From Corallococcus macrosporus (GTDB lineage: Bacteria; Myxococcota; Myxococcia; Myxococcales; Myxococcaceae): a DNA stretch of 64,000 bases. Position numbers and translations under genes: made by a program. Below the pieces are notes generated by a model. It was not told the DNA's origin. It saw only the letters and a list, made by a program, of their open reading frames with translations, and made no database searches. Below are positions 18,224 through 26,618 of this stretch, in pieces. How positions within the stretch are numbered: position 1 is the stretch's first letter; each line of letters starts with the position of its first letter. The DNA lies in NCBI RefSeq assembly GCF_017302985.1, contig NZ_JAFIMU010000006.1:496001-560000 (forward strand), in the 5' to 3' direction.

Positions 18224-18952
18224 ATGCGGCTCCTGGGTGGACTGGTCGCCCTGCTCTGCCTGTCGTGCGCATCTGCGCCGACGCGGTATGCGCAGACGAA
18301 CTCCGCGACCAATGGATGCCTTCGAAATCCCACCTGCTACACGCAGCCAGGGGACGAAGCGTTCCTCCCATGGGTGGACAAGGCCGCCAGGGCGGCAGCG
18401 ACCGCCGGCGCAGCAATGAAGGTGCTGGAGGCGGCGGACGTAGCACGCATCGAGCACCTGCTTGTGGAGTGCTCCAAGGAAGCGAACCGTATCGTCAATG
18501 AACGCGAGTACGGCGAAGGGAAGATCCCGGACGACAAGGAGTGCATGCGAGTGGTCGGCTACAACAAGAACGGGGACCCCATCCGACGGCAGGCCGAACT
18601 CGGGACGATGAAGCACGAGGTTGCCTTCGCATGTGTACGGAGAGAAGTCCTCCGGCTCTTCCCCGAAAATGTCTCGATTGAGCCTCGCTACAGTGGCGAC
18701 GCAAAGTCTGGTGGCCCTGCCTTGACGAACCAATGGACGGGCTCGAAGAAGCCCGACGTCGTCCTTCATGCTACGAACCAGCCGCTCCAGATCCAATGCA
18801 TCTTCGACCTCAAATTCCCGTGCACAGGGAACAGTAAGGCCGAACCGTTCACCAGCGGCGATACTCGAAGACAGATGTCTCGCTATGAGGATCTGGGAGG
18901 AAAGTGCAAGCCCGCCATCATCACGCCCCAGCTTGGAGTTGTGCGTGAATAG
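18224..18952 (+). CDS. SitA-like lipoprotein toxin candidate with PD-DxK nuclease-type C-terminus
   Basis: A 242-aa protein from ATG 18224 (MRLLGGLVALLCLSCASAP); an ATG at 18215 is also in frame. A hydrophobic signal ends in a probable lipobox with Cys15, although position -3 is Cys, not the usual Leu. The middle has conserved-looking CLRNPTCYTQPGDE and ARIEHLLVECSKEANRIVNE segments with several Cys. The C-terminus has KKPDVVLHA, then 13 residues later IFDLKFPC, then QMSRYEDLGGK, which fits the PD-(D/E)xK nuclease pattern. Myxobacterial SitA toxins are lipoproteins with a C-terminal toxin domain, passed between kin by outer-membrane exchange and paired with immunity gene sitI. The following gene is an immunity-type gene, overlapping by 8 bp. 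GC content is visibly lower than in the flanks. Assignment is inference. Confidence 0.7.
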   Translation: MRLLGGLVALLCLSCASAPTRYAQTNSATNGCLRNPTCYTQPGDEAFLPWVDKAARAAATAGAAMKVLEAADVARIEHLLVECSKEANRIVNEREYGEGKIPDDKECMRVVGYNKNGDPIRRQAELGTMKHEVAFACVRREVLRLFPENVSIEPRYSGDAKSGGPALTNQWTGSKKPDVVLHATNQPLQIQCIFDLKFPCTGNSKAEPFTSGDTRRQMSRYEDLGGKCKPAIITPQLGVVRE

Positions 18953-19949
18953 GTATCCATTCCTTCAACACTTTGCCTCTGTACTTCCCAGGGTCCAATT
19001 GGTCGTGCGCATCGTCTTCTACTTGCCGCATGACCACAGAACGCTGGCACCGGTCCTACGACGAACCCTCGACACCTATCTCGCGTTCATTTCTGCCGGT
19101 GGCGGAGCACTGACCTCGGGAGAGGATCCCGACATCAGTGAGGCCGCATTTCCGCTCACGCCTGAGTTCTGGGAGGAAGCCCGACGCCATATCGAGAAAT
19201 CCCGATTCGAGCATCTGGATGAGATGGAGCAGGACTCCTTCTGGTTCCGGACCTTGACCAAGCGGGGCTTCGACACATGGGTTCATCTCATTGGCGGAGA
19301 GTCGGACCCCACTGGCTATGAATTCAGCTTCCGCTCCCGGCTGCCCTGGCGCGAACCCTCGGGTGAGTACAGCGTCCTGAGCGTGAAGGTCCCCATGCAG
19401 TTCCTGGAGGACCAGGGGCCCGAGAAGGCCTTTGAGCTGGCTCAGGCGCTGGCGGAGCCGCTTCCCTTCTCCACGGGCCACGCCGGACTGTCGCTGTCAT
19501 TCACCCGCGGCAGGTCCCGCCTCCTTCCCCTCCTCAAGGACCATCTGGTCCGGCATCCCGGTTGGGATGTTCCTCGCGCGAGCACATGGGGCATGGAAGA
19601 AGGGATCGACGGCATCCACTGGATGACCTTCCTGGGGGCGCCCCTCCTCGACACCCTGGGAGGGCCCAATGCGATCCGCGCCCGGTTGCAGCATCCGGAG
19701 ACCACCGTCCAGGAGCTCACCGGGTGCCGCGCCGTGATCCGCCTGGGGCCCGCTCCGCTGGCGGGCGACACGAAGCTGGGTGAAACGCTGCCGGCGTACC
19801 GCGAGCTGGCCCGGTTCCTGGAACCGTGGCTCATGCCCTCCGCTCCCTTCGTCCCCTTCGAGGGCTACACACCGGAGGAGATGCGCCATTGGTGGCGCCG
19901 CTTCCTGGAGCCGCCCCCAGCGGCCATCTCCGATCCACGCGATGGATGA
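18945..19949 (+). CDS. DUF3396 / type VI-immunity-family protein, probable cognate antitoxin
   Basis: A 334-aa cytosolic protein starting at GTG 18945 (VNRYPFLQHFASVLPRVQ). The frame is open upstream inside the lipoprotein gene, but the overlap of this GTG with the lipoprotein stop (18950-18952) suggests coupled translation. The layout matches DUF3396: RIVFYLPHDHRTLAPVLRRTLDTYLAF at the N-terminus, LPWREPSGEYSVLSVKVP in the middle, GHAGLSLSF, then GIDGIHWMTFLGAPLLDTLGG. DUF3396 members are called type VI immunity proteins in several databases and often follow polymorphic toxin genes. Its expected job here is to neutralise the upstream nuclease-like lipoprotein in the producing cell. A longer start within the upstream gene cannot be excluded. 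Confidence 0.75.
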   Translation: MNRYPFLQHFASVLPRVQLVVRIVFYLPHDHRTLAPVLRRTLDTYLAFISAGGGALTSGEDPDISEAAFPLTPEFWEEARRHIEKSRFEHLDEMEQDSFWFRTLTKRGFDTWVHLIGGESDPTGYEFSFRSRLPWREPSGEYSVLSVKVPMQFLEDQGPEKAFELAQALAEPLPFSTGHAGLSLSFTRGRSRLLPLLKDHLVRHPGWDVPRASTWGMEEGIDGIHWMTFLGAPLLDTLGGPNAIRARLQHPETTVQELTGCRAVIRLGPAPLAGDTKLGETLPAYRELARFLEPWLMPSAPFVPFEGYTPEEMRHWWRRFLEPPPAAISDPRDG

Positions 19950-20078
19950 CCACGCCGGATTTTTTCACGCATTGCCCCAGCACCCGGCGCACTGATAATT
20001 CGCCACCCGGAGTGTTTACGTCGAGCAGCGGGCCGACGGTCACGTTCGCGCCAGCCCTCGCGGATCGGGGTTTCATCA

Positions 20079-23000
20079 ATGCGGTCACAACGCGCTGTCT
20101 GGAGCGGGCTCCTGCTGTTCGTCACGAGCCTGGGCCTTCTGTCCTGCGGCGGGAACGAGCGCCCGGCACCGGAGGGCGCCCGCTCGGTGCACTCCCGCCT
20201 CGCGACTCCGCCGGACTTCTATGCCACCGCTTCCATGGCGACGGCCCGCGGACAACACGCGGCCGTCCTGCTCCCGGACGGGCGGCTGCTGATCATCAAC
20301 GGCGTCAACAGCGCCGGGTTCGTGACCACGGCGGAGCTGTTCGACCCGGCCACCGGCGCCTGGACCTCCGCGGGCACGACCGGTATCCAGGGCAACGTCA
20401 CGAAGGCCGTGCGGCTGTCCACCGGCAAGGTGCTGGTGCTGACCGACGGCTCCACCGCGGGACGTCTCTACGACCCCGCGACGGGCGCCTGGACCGCCAC
20501 GGGCAACATGTCGACCCCGCGCGGCCTCTTCACGCTCACGCTGCTGACCACCGGCCAGGTGCTGGTGGCGGGGGGGACCGGCCCTGGCGGCGTCCGGCTC
20601 ACGTCGGCGGAGCTGTATGACCCGGCCACCAACGCCTTCGTCCCCACCGGCGCCATGACCCTGGGCCGCAACGCGCACACCGCCACGCGGCTGCGCGACG
20701 GGCGGGTGCTCGCGGTGAGCGGCTTCAGCGGGAGCGGTGAGGTGCCCGGCGCGGACCTCTACAACCCCGCGACCGGCACCTGGACCGCCGTCGCGCCCCC
20801 GCTCGTCCCCCGGCACTACGCCTCCAGCACCCTGCTCCCCGACGGCCGCGTGCTCTTCACGGGCGGCTTCACGGCAACCAACGCGACGAACCAGTCGGAG
20901 CTCTACGACCCGGTGGCCAACACCTGGACCGCGACGGGCAGCCTCGCGTTCGCGCGCGCCAGTCACGCGGCCACGCTGCTGCCCAATGGCCGCGTCCTCG
21001 TCACCGGCGGCGCCGAGTTCCGCGCCTCGCCGCCGCTCGAGTCGGAAATCTATGACCCCGCCACCGGCACCTGGACGGCCGCGGGCACGATGAACGTCGC
21101 CCGGGAGAACCACACCGCGACGCTGCTGCCGAGTGGCAAGGTGTTCATCGCGGGCGGCTTCAACTCGGCCCCGGTCACGACCTTCTCCGCGACGACGGAG
21201 GTCTACGACCCCGCCCTGAGCCGGTGGTCCCCCGCGGGCGCCATGGGCACGCCCCGGACCGACGCGGCGGTGGCGCTGCTGCCCTCCGGCCAGGTGCTCG
21301 TCGCGGGCGGCCGCGGCCAGTTCACCTCGTCCGCCGAGGCGGAGCTGTACGACCGCGCGAGCAATTCCTGGAGCGCCCTGCCCGCGCTCGCCACCCCGCG
21401 CGAGCGCTCCACCGCCACCGTGCTGACCTCGGGGCAGGTGCTCATCGTGGGCGGCCGCAACACCAGCACCTCCACGGCCTCCGTGGAGCGCTTCGATCCG
21501 GCGACCAACACCTGGCTGCCCACCGCGGCGCTGCTGGGCACGCGGCACCTGCACACCGCCACGCTCCTGCCGGATGGCCGGGTGCTCGTCGCCGGTGGCC
21601 AGAGCAACACCACGGTGCTCGCCACCGCGGAGCTGTACGCGCCTGACACGAACACGTGGACCTCGGCCGGCTCGCTCACCACGGCGCGCGCCGGACATCG
21701 CGCCGTGCTGCTGCAGAACGGCTGGGTGCTCGTCGTCGGCGGACACGGCGGCGGCGGCCTGGAGCTGGCCTCGGCGGAGCTCTTCGACCCCGCCACCAAC
21801 ACCTGGGCCCCGGCGGCGAGCCTCGCGGGCGCCCGCGACGAGCTGACGCTGACGCTGCTGCCGTCGGGTCAGGTGCTCGCGGCGGGCGGCATCGCGGCCT
21901 TCGTGGAGCTCACGACCGCGGAGCTGTACACGCCCGCCACGAACACCTGGGCTCCCGCGGCGGCGCTCGCGCAGCCGCGCTGGCTGCACTCCGCGACGCT
22001 GATGCCTGGCGGCAAGGTGCTGGTCGCGGGCGGCATCACCACGAATGGGGACTACGCCAACACGGCGGAGGTCTACGACCCGACGATCGGCCGCTGGCTC
22101 AACGTCGCGGACCCCACCACCGCGGGCGGCCTGTCCGCCGTCGCCCTGCCCTCCGGAGAGGTCCTGCTGTCCGGTGGCCTCGCCACCCCCAACGCCGAGC
22201 TGTTCGACGACACGAGCGCCCTCCCCGCGTGGCGGCCCACCGTGACGAACCCGGCCACGCTCGTCGCCGGCTGCCCCACCGTCCTGGAGGGCCTGCTGTT
22301 CCGCGGCATCTCGGGTGGAAGCACCGGCAGCTACCTGGACTCCCCCACCGACTTCCCGCTGGTGCGGCTGCGGGGCGCCGAGGGCGGCCGCCTCTGGACG
22401 CTCCCCAGCAGCAACACGTCGGAGACCCGCGCGACGGTGACCGTCCCCGCCGGAACCCAGCTGGGCACCTACGGGCTGTCCGTCTTCGCCAACGCCATCC
22501 CCGGTGGACGCATGGTGACCCTCGTCGCCAACCGCCCCCCGACGGCGGCGGATCAGACGGTCACCGTGCCGAAGGACATCGCGGTGGAGCTCGCCCTGAC
22601 CGGCACGGATCCGGACCCCGGCCAGGTGCTGACCTATACGGTCGTCACCCAGCCGCAGCACGGCACGCTCGGCACCAGCGCGCAGGGGATCCTCCAGTAC
22701 ACGCCCGCGCCCGGCTACGTGGGCACCGACAGCTTTACCTACCGCGTGCGGGACTGCGCCGACGACAGCAACGTCGCCACGCTGACCCTCAACGTGGTGG
22801 ACGCCGTTCCGACGCTCACCTGCCCCGCGAACGTCACCGCGGAGGCGACCGGCGCGGACGGCGCCATCGTGAACTACGACCCCGCGGTGCTGGAGCCGGC
22901 GGGGCTGCCGGTGACCTACTCGCAGGCGTCGGGCTCGCGCTTCCCGCTGGGCACCACGACGGTCACCGCGACCTCCACGGGCCTCACCTGCACGTTCACG

Positions 23001-25061
23001 GTGACGGTGCAGGACACCACGGCGCCCGCGCTGACCTGCCCCGCCAACGTCCTGGTGGGTCCGAATGAGCCGGTGACGTTCGAGCCCACGGCCACGGACG
23101 CGGTGACGTCCCCGCCGACGGTGACGTCGTCGCCCGCGTCGGGCAGCACCTTCGCGCCGGGCGCCACGCAGGTCACCGTCACCGCGACGGACGCCGCGGG
23201 CAACACCGCGCAGTGCACGTTCCAGGTCCGGGTCCAGGCGGAGGTCGTGGAGATCGCCGGCGGTGGCTGCGACAGCAGCGGCGGCACCACGTCCGCGCTG
23301 GCGCTCCTCGCCGCGCTGGCGGCCTGGAGTCATTCGCGCCGCCGTCGGAAGCCGGCCCGGGGGAGCTGGGCGCTGGCCGCGCTGCTGGCCACCGTCGCCT
23401 CCCCCGCCGCCTTCGGACAGACCCCCACCAGCCCGTTGCGCCCGCTGGACCTGGAGCGCCTGCGCTTCCAGCCGGCGGCGACGGACTCGATGCTGGTGGA
23501 CACCGGCCGCGTGCTCCCCGAGGGCGGCTACCGCCTGCTCCTCATGGTCAACTACGAGCGCGGCATCCTCCTGCTTCAGGGCAGCGACGGACTGGAGCGC
23601 TCCATCCTCCACTACCGCACCGCGGGCTGGCTGGCTGGCGCGTGGTCGCCGGTGGACCGGTTGGAGTTCTCCGCGAAGCTGCCCGTCATCATCGCGCAGG
23701 GCGGCCATGGCGCGGAGCAGCTGGTGGGCGTGAGCGAGCCGGACTCGTTCGGCCTGGGCACGCCGGAGCTGGGCGTGCGCTACGAGCTGCTGCGGCGCGA
23801 GGAAGGCGCGCCGGTGTTCCTGGGCCTGGGCCTGGACATCGGGCTGCCGGGCGGCTCGGCGGACGCGTTCGGCCGTCAGGCGGGCTGGGCGGGGTTCCAG
23901 TTCGCGCCGCGCGTGTCGGTGAGCCGCGAGCTGGGTCCCGTGGTGCTGGGCGCCAACGCGGGCGTGCGGATCCGCTCGAAGGAAGTGGAGCCGGGCCGCG
24001 ACGTGGGCACCGAGCTGGAGCAGGGCGTGGTGGTGGCCACGCGCGGCAAGGGGCTGCGCGGTGAAATCGCGCTGCAGGCCGCCGAGTCGCTCGTGGAGTC
24101 CGACCTGGCGCTGGAGCTGCTGGGCGGCGTGCGGCTGCCGGTGGGCGCGGGCTTCGAGGCGTTCGCGCTCGCGGGGCACGGCTTCACGGACATCCCGGGC
24201 ACGCCGTCGTTCCGCCTGGGTGCGGGCATCGCGTACGCGAACGAGCCCGAGCCCGTGGACCGCTGCCGCACCGGCCGCAGCCACACGCCGGAGCAGTGCC
24301 CCAACGAGGACGACGACGGCGACGGCGTGGCCAACAAGGACGACCGCTGCCCGCTGGAGGCCGGCTCCGTGGAGAACAACGGCTGCCCGGACAAGGACTC
24401 GGACGGCGACGGCGTGGTGGACCGCGAGGACCAGTGCCCGAACGAAGCCGGTACGGCGCGCGACCGCGGCTGCCCGGCGCCGGACGCGGACAAGGACGGC
24501 GTGCGGGATGACGAGGACGCCTGCCCGAACGAGGCGGGCCCCGCGTCCGAGCGCGGCTGCCCCGTGAAGGACACGGACAAGGACGGCGTGCCGGACAAGG
24601 ACGACGCCTGCCCGAACGAGGCCGGCCCCGCGTCCGAGCGTGGCTGCCCCGCGAAGCAGCAGAAGCCCGAGGAGCCCCAGCCCCAGCCGCCTCCCGAGAA
24701 GCAGCCCGAGGAGACGACGTCGCCGCTGGGCCACATCGTCCAGTTCCCGGTGAACCAGTCCGAGTTCCAGGAGAACGAGCAGCAGCAGTTGGACGCCATC
24801 GCGGACTACCTGAAGGCGAACCCGAAGGTGAACATCCGGATCGAGGGCCACACGGACAACAGCGGTCCGGAGGAAGCCAACCGCACGTTGAGCCAGCAGC
24901 GCGCGAACCGCGTGCGTGCGTACCTCATCCAGAAGGGCATCGCGGGCTCGCGCATGGAGGCGAAGGGCTTCGGCCCCGACCGTCCGCGCGTGTCCAACGA
25001 GACGCCGGAAGGCCGCAGCGCGAACCGCCGCGTGGAGTTCGTGCCCGTGACGGAGCGCTGA
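20079..25061 (+). CDS. Giant fusion: kelch/HYR lipoprotein – MYXO-CTERM-like signal – OmpA-type outer-membrane protein
   Basis: A 1660-aa protein. The N-terminus has a lipoprotein signal (LLSC, Cys23). About 13-14 kelch-type repeats (residues about 48-720; AELYDPATNTW-like) are followed by a cadherin/Ig-like domain (818-907) and two HYR domains (about 911-1054). Then comes GGGC (Cys1064), a hydrophobic stretch ALALLAALAAW, and RRRRK (1087-1091). That order is the plan of a MYXO-CTERM sorting signal, yet it is internal. Directly after it WALAALLATVASPAAFGQ looks like a second signal peptide (cleavage near 1113). It leads into a beta-barrel-like region, four thrombospondin-3-type DxDxDG repeats (about 1404-1525), and a C-terminal OmpA peptidoglycan-binding domain (RIEGHTDNSG, about 1549-1657). 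No ATG/GTG/TTG restart is in frame between the two halves. Surface display plus peptidoglycan anchoring is likely. Confidence 0.85.
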   Translation: MRSQRAVWSGLLLFVTSLGLLSCGGNERPAPEGARSVHSRLATPPDFYATASMATARGQHAAVLLPDGRLLIINGVNSAGFVTTAELFDPATGAWTSAGTTGIQGNVTKAVRLSTGKVLVLTDGSTAGRLYDPATGAWTATGNMSTPRGLFTLTLLTTGQVLVAGGTGPGGVRLTSAELYDPATNAFVPTGAMTLGRNAHTATRLRDGRVLAVSGFSGSGEVPGADLYNPATGTWTAVAPPLVPRHYASSTLLPDGRVLFTGGFTATNATNQSELYDPVANTWTATGSLAFARASHAATLLPNGRVLVTGGAEFRASPPLESEIYDPATGTWTAAGTMNVARENHTATLLPSGKVFIAGGFNSAPVTTFSATTEVYDPALSRWSPAGAMGTPRTDAAVALLPSGQVLVAGGRGQFTSSAEAELYDRASNSWSALPALATPRERSTATVLTSGQVLIVGGRNTSTSTASVERFDPATNTWLPTAALLGTRHLHTATLLPDGRVLVAGGQSNTTVLATAELYAPDTNTWTSAGSLTTARAGHRAVLLQNGWVLVVGGHGGGGLELASAELFDPATNTWAPAASLAGARDELTLTLLPSGQVLAAGGIAAFVELTTAELYTPATNTWAPAAALAQPRWLHSATLMPGGKVLVAGGITTNGDYANTAEVYDPTIGRWLNVADPTTAGGLSAVALPSGEVLLSGGLATPNAELFDDTSALPAWRPTVTNPATLVAGCPTVLEGLLFRGISGGSTGSYLDSPTDFPLVRLRGAEGGRLWTLPSSNTSETRATVTVPAGTQLGTYGLSVFANAIPGGRMVTLVANRPPTAADQTVTVPKDIAVELALTGTDPDPGQVLTYTVVTQPQHGTLGTSAQGILQYTPAPGYVGTDSFTYRVRDCADDSNVATLTLNVVDAVPTLTCPANVTAEATGADGAIVNYDPAVLEPAGLPVTYSQASGSRFPLGTTTVTATSTGLTCTFTVTVQDTTAPALTCPANVLVGPNEPVTFEPTATDAVTSPPTVTSSPASGSTFAPGATQVTVTATDAAGNTAQCTFQVRVQAEVVEIAGGGCDSSGGTTSALALLAALAAWSHSRRRRKPARGSWALAALLATVASPAAFGQTPTSPLRPLDLERLRFQPAATDSMLVDTGRVLPEGGYRLLLMVNYERGILLLQGSDGLERSILHYRTAGWLAGAWSPVDRLEFSAKLPVIIAQGGHGAEQLVGVSEPDSFGLGTPELGVRYELLRREEGAPVFLGLGLDIGLPGGSADAFGRQAGWAGFQFAPRVSVSRELGPVVLGANAGVRIRSKEVEPGRDVGTELEQGVVVATRGKGLRGEIALQAAESLVESDLALELLGGVRLPVGAGFEAFALAGHGFTDIPGTPSFRLGAGIAYANEPEPVDRCRTGRSHTPEQCPNEDDDGDGVANKDDRCPLEAGSVENNGCPDKDSDGDGVVDREDQCPNEAGTARDRGCPAPDADKDGVRDDEDACPNEAGPASERGCPVKDTDKDGVPDKDDACPNEAGPASERGCPAKQQKPEEPQPQPPPEKQPEETTSPLGHIVQFPVNQSEFQENEQQQLDAIADYLKANPKVNIRIEGHTDNSGPEEANRTLSQQRANRVRAYLIQKGIAGSRMEAKGFGPDRPRVSNETPEGRSANRRVEFVPVTER
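20220..22240 (+). repeat. 13-14 imperfect kelch-encoding tandem repeats
   Basis: Within the giant gene, units of about 150 nt recur. Each encodes a pattern like H-T-A-T-L-L-P-(D/S)-G-(R/Q)-V-L-V-A-G-G followed by (A/S)ELYDPATxTW. Units differ enough to look old rather than freshly amplified. They would fold as one or two beta-propellers. Confidence 0.8.
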
Positions 25062-25083
25062 CCTCCGGAAGCCTCAACGTGAC

Positions 25084-25160
25084 GCCGCTTCGTGGTCATC
25101 CACGGAGCGGCGCACGGGCCCCATCACCGTGCGCTGCTTCGTGTTCACCCACGAGGCGGC
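25084..25160. terminator. Two tandem hairpins between convergent genes
   Basis: The first hairpin (25084-25111) pairs GCCGCT with AGCGGC and CGTGG with CCACG around a TCAT loop, with one T-G pair. The second (25133-25160) pairs GCTGCTTCGTG with CACGAGGCGGC, two wobble pairs in RNA. The two units are imperfect copies of each other about 49 bp apart (both contain GCTTCGTG...CACG...GCGGCGCACGG). They sit between the giant gene and the convergent HAD gene, and symmetric stems suit termination in both directions. Confidence 0.55.
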
Positions 25161-25171
25161 GCACGGTCGTT

Positions 25172-25945
25172 TCAGGCCTCTTCGGGTTGCAGCTGCACCA
25201 GCGCCGGCAGCTCCGCCGCGCGGTCCCGCAGCCGGACCTTGGGACGGATGGCCACCGGGACGCCGGACGCCGCGAGCAGGTCCAGGTCGAACACGTTGTC
25301 GCCGAAGGCGGCGTACAGCGGCCGGTCCGTGCGCTGCCTCAGGCAGGTCACCTTGCCGGGGCCATAGGGCACGGGCTCGAAGACGGACGTCCGCAACCGT
25401 CCACCCTCTTCCCTCGGCGTGCACGCCAGCACGAACTCGGGCGTGAGCCCCACCTCGCGCACCGCGGCTTCCACCACCGCGCGCGGCGACGCGCTGACCA
25501 CGTAGCAGTCCACGCCCTGCCCTCGGGCCCACTCCAGCACGCGGCGGGCTTCGGGATGGATGCGGCGGGCCACGCCCTTGCGCGTCACCACCTCCTGGGC
25601 GAAGCCACGCACCTCCTCCGCGTGCCAGCCCGCGAAGATCCACGCCATCATCTCGTAGGTGTCCTTCTCCGGCAGCCGCCCGGCCTCGAACGCCTTGAAG
25701 AGCGCGTGCGCCAGCGTCACCGCGTCCGGCTGCGCGTCCACGCCGTGGCGGGCGCCCAGTTGCTCCAGCGCCGCGCGGGCCTCGGGCCGCACGCCGCCGT
25801 GCTCCAGCAGGGCCATGAACAGGTCATCGCCCACGTCCCCGCTCCACAGTGTGCCGTCCCCGTCGAAGGCCAGCACTCCGTCCGGCGTCCGCTCCACCTC
25901 GCGACGGATGCGCTCCAGCGTCTCCTCGACCCGCTCGATCCTCAT
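25172..25945 (-). CDS. HAD-superfamily phosphatase (SerB-like)
   Basis: A 257-aa protein from ATG 25945 (MRIERVEETLERIRREVERT), preceded by AGGA at 8 bases; the ATG at 25954 would add three residues. HAD motif I is VLAFDGDGTLWSGD (nucleophile Asp and the +2 Asp), motif II VVSASPRAVVEA, motif III Lys in GPGKVTCL, and motif IV AAFGDNVFDLDLL. The helical cap between motif I and II fits the C1-cap phosphoserine-phosphatase-like group (HAD-IB). The substrate is not evident; members act on phosphoserine or small phospho-metabolites. Single gene converging on the giant OmpA fusion. Confidence 0.85.
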   Translation of the reverse strand: MRIERVEETLERIRREVERTPDGVLAFDGDGTLWSGDVGDDLFMALLEHGGVRPEARAALEQLGARHGVDAQPDAVTLAHALFKAFEAGRLPEKDTYEMMAWIFAGWHAEEVRGFAQEVVTRKGVARRIHPEARRVLEWARGQGVDCYVVSASPRAVVEAAVREVGLTPEFVLACTPREEGGRLRTSVFEPVPYGPGKVTCLRQRTDRPLYAAFGDNVFDLDLLAASGVPVAIRPKVRLRDRAAELPALVQLQPEEA

Positions 25946-26051
25946 GGCCGGCATCCTGGCTGGCCGGACCGTCCAGTGTCACCCGCGTCCGGGTGGCCGG
26001 CGCACGGGCTGTTCACCATCGCGACGTGAAGACGTGACTACACTCCCAGGC

Positions 26052-26612
26052 ATGGCACGGACCGAGAAAGAGAAGATGCTCGCGGGGGAGCTGTACAGCG
26101 CCACCGATCCGCAGCTGATGGCCGAGCGGGCCCGCGCCCGCAAGCTCCTGCGCCAGTACAACGACTCCACCCAGGACGAGCTGCCGCAGCGGGCGAGCCT
26201 GCTCACCGAGCTGCTGGGCAAGGTGGGCGCCGGGACGTGGATCGAGCCGCCCTTCTACTGCGACTACGGCGAGCACATCCGCCTGGGCGAGCGCGTCTTC
26301 ATGAACTTCCAGTGCGTCATCCTGGACTGCAACACGGTGACGATTGGCGACGACGTGTCCTTCGGTCCGGGCGTGCAGGTGTACGCGGCCACGCATCCCC
26401 TGGATCCGGATGAGCGCATCAAGGGCCCGGAGCTGGGCCGCGCCATCACCATCGGCTCGAAGGTGTGGATTGGCGGCGGCTCCATCATCTGCCCGGGCGT
26501 CACCATTGGAGAGGGCACCACCATCGGCGCGGGCAGCGTGGTGACCCGGGACATTCCCCCGTACGTCTTCGCCGCCGGCAATCCCTGCCGCGTCATCCGG
26601 AACCTCCGGTAG
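26052..26612 (+). CDS. Sugar O-acetyltransferase, maltose/galactoside acetyltransferase family
   Basis: A 186-aa protein from ATG 26052 (MARTEKEKMLAGELYSATDPQL). The N-terminal helix-rich Mac domain with EKMLAGELYxxxDPxL is characteristic of the Maa/LacA/NodL family. It is followed by left-handed beta-helix hexapeptide repeats (HIRLGERVFMNFQCVILDCNTVTIGDDVSFGPGVQVYAATHPLD), where the His in ATHPLD is the catalytic base. The ending VIRNLR is typical. It transfers acetyl from acetyl-CoA to a sugar hydroxyl in the cytosol, as a trimer. The physiological acceptor is unknown. Its stop is 7 bp from the stop of the convergent monooxygenase. Confidence 0.9.
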   Translation: MARTEKEKMLAGELYSATDPQLMAERARARKLLRQYNDSTQDELPQRASLLTELLGKVGAGTWIEPPFYCDYGEHIRLGERVFMNFQCVILDCNTVTIGDDVSFGPGVQVYAATHPLDPDERIKGPELGRAITIGSKVWIGGGSIICPGVTIGEGTTIGAGSVVTRDIPPYVFAAGNPCRVIRNLR

Positions 26613-26618
26613 CGCGGC

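Noticed and set aside
20220-22240. CRISPR-like periodicity
   Set aside because: The repeats are coding, about 150 nt long, diverged and in frame, as expected of kelch units.
20085-24851. 1588-codon minus-strand open frame under the giant kelch-OmpA gene
   Set aside because: A mirror of the GC3-rich coding strand; the translation is His/Arg/Val-rich with no motif, whereas the + frame shows clear repeats and OmpA motifs.
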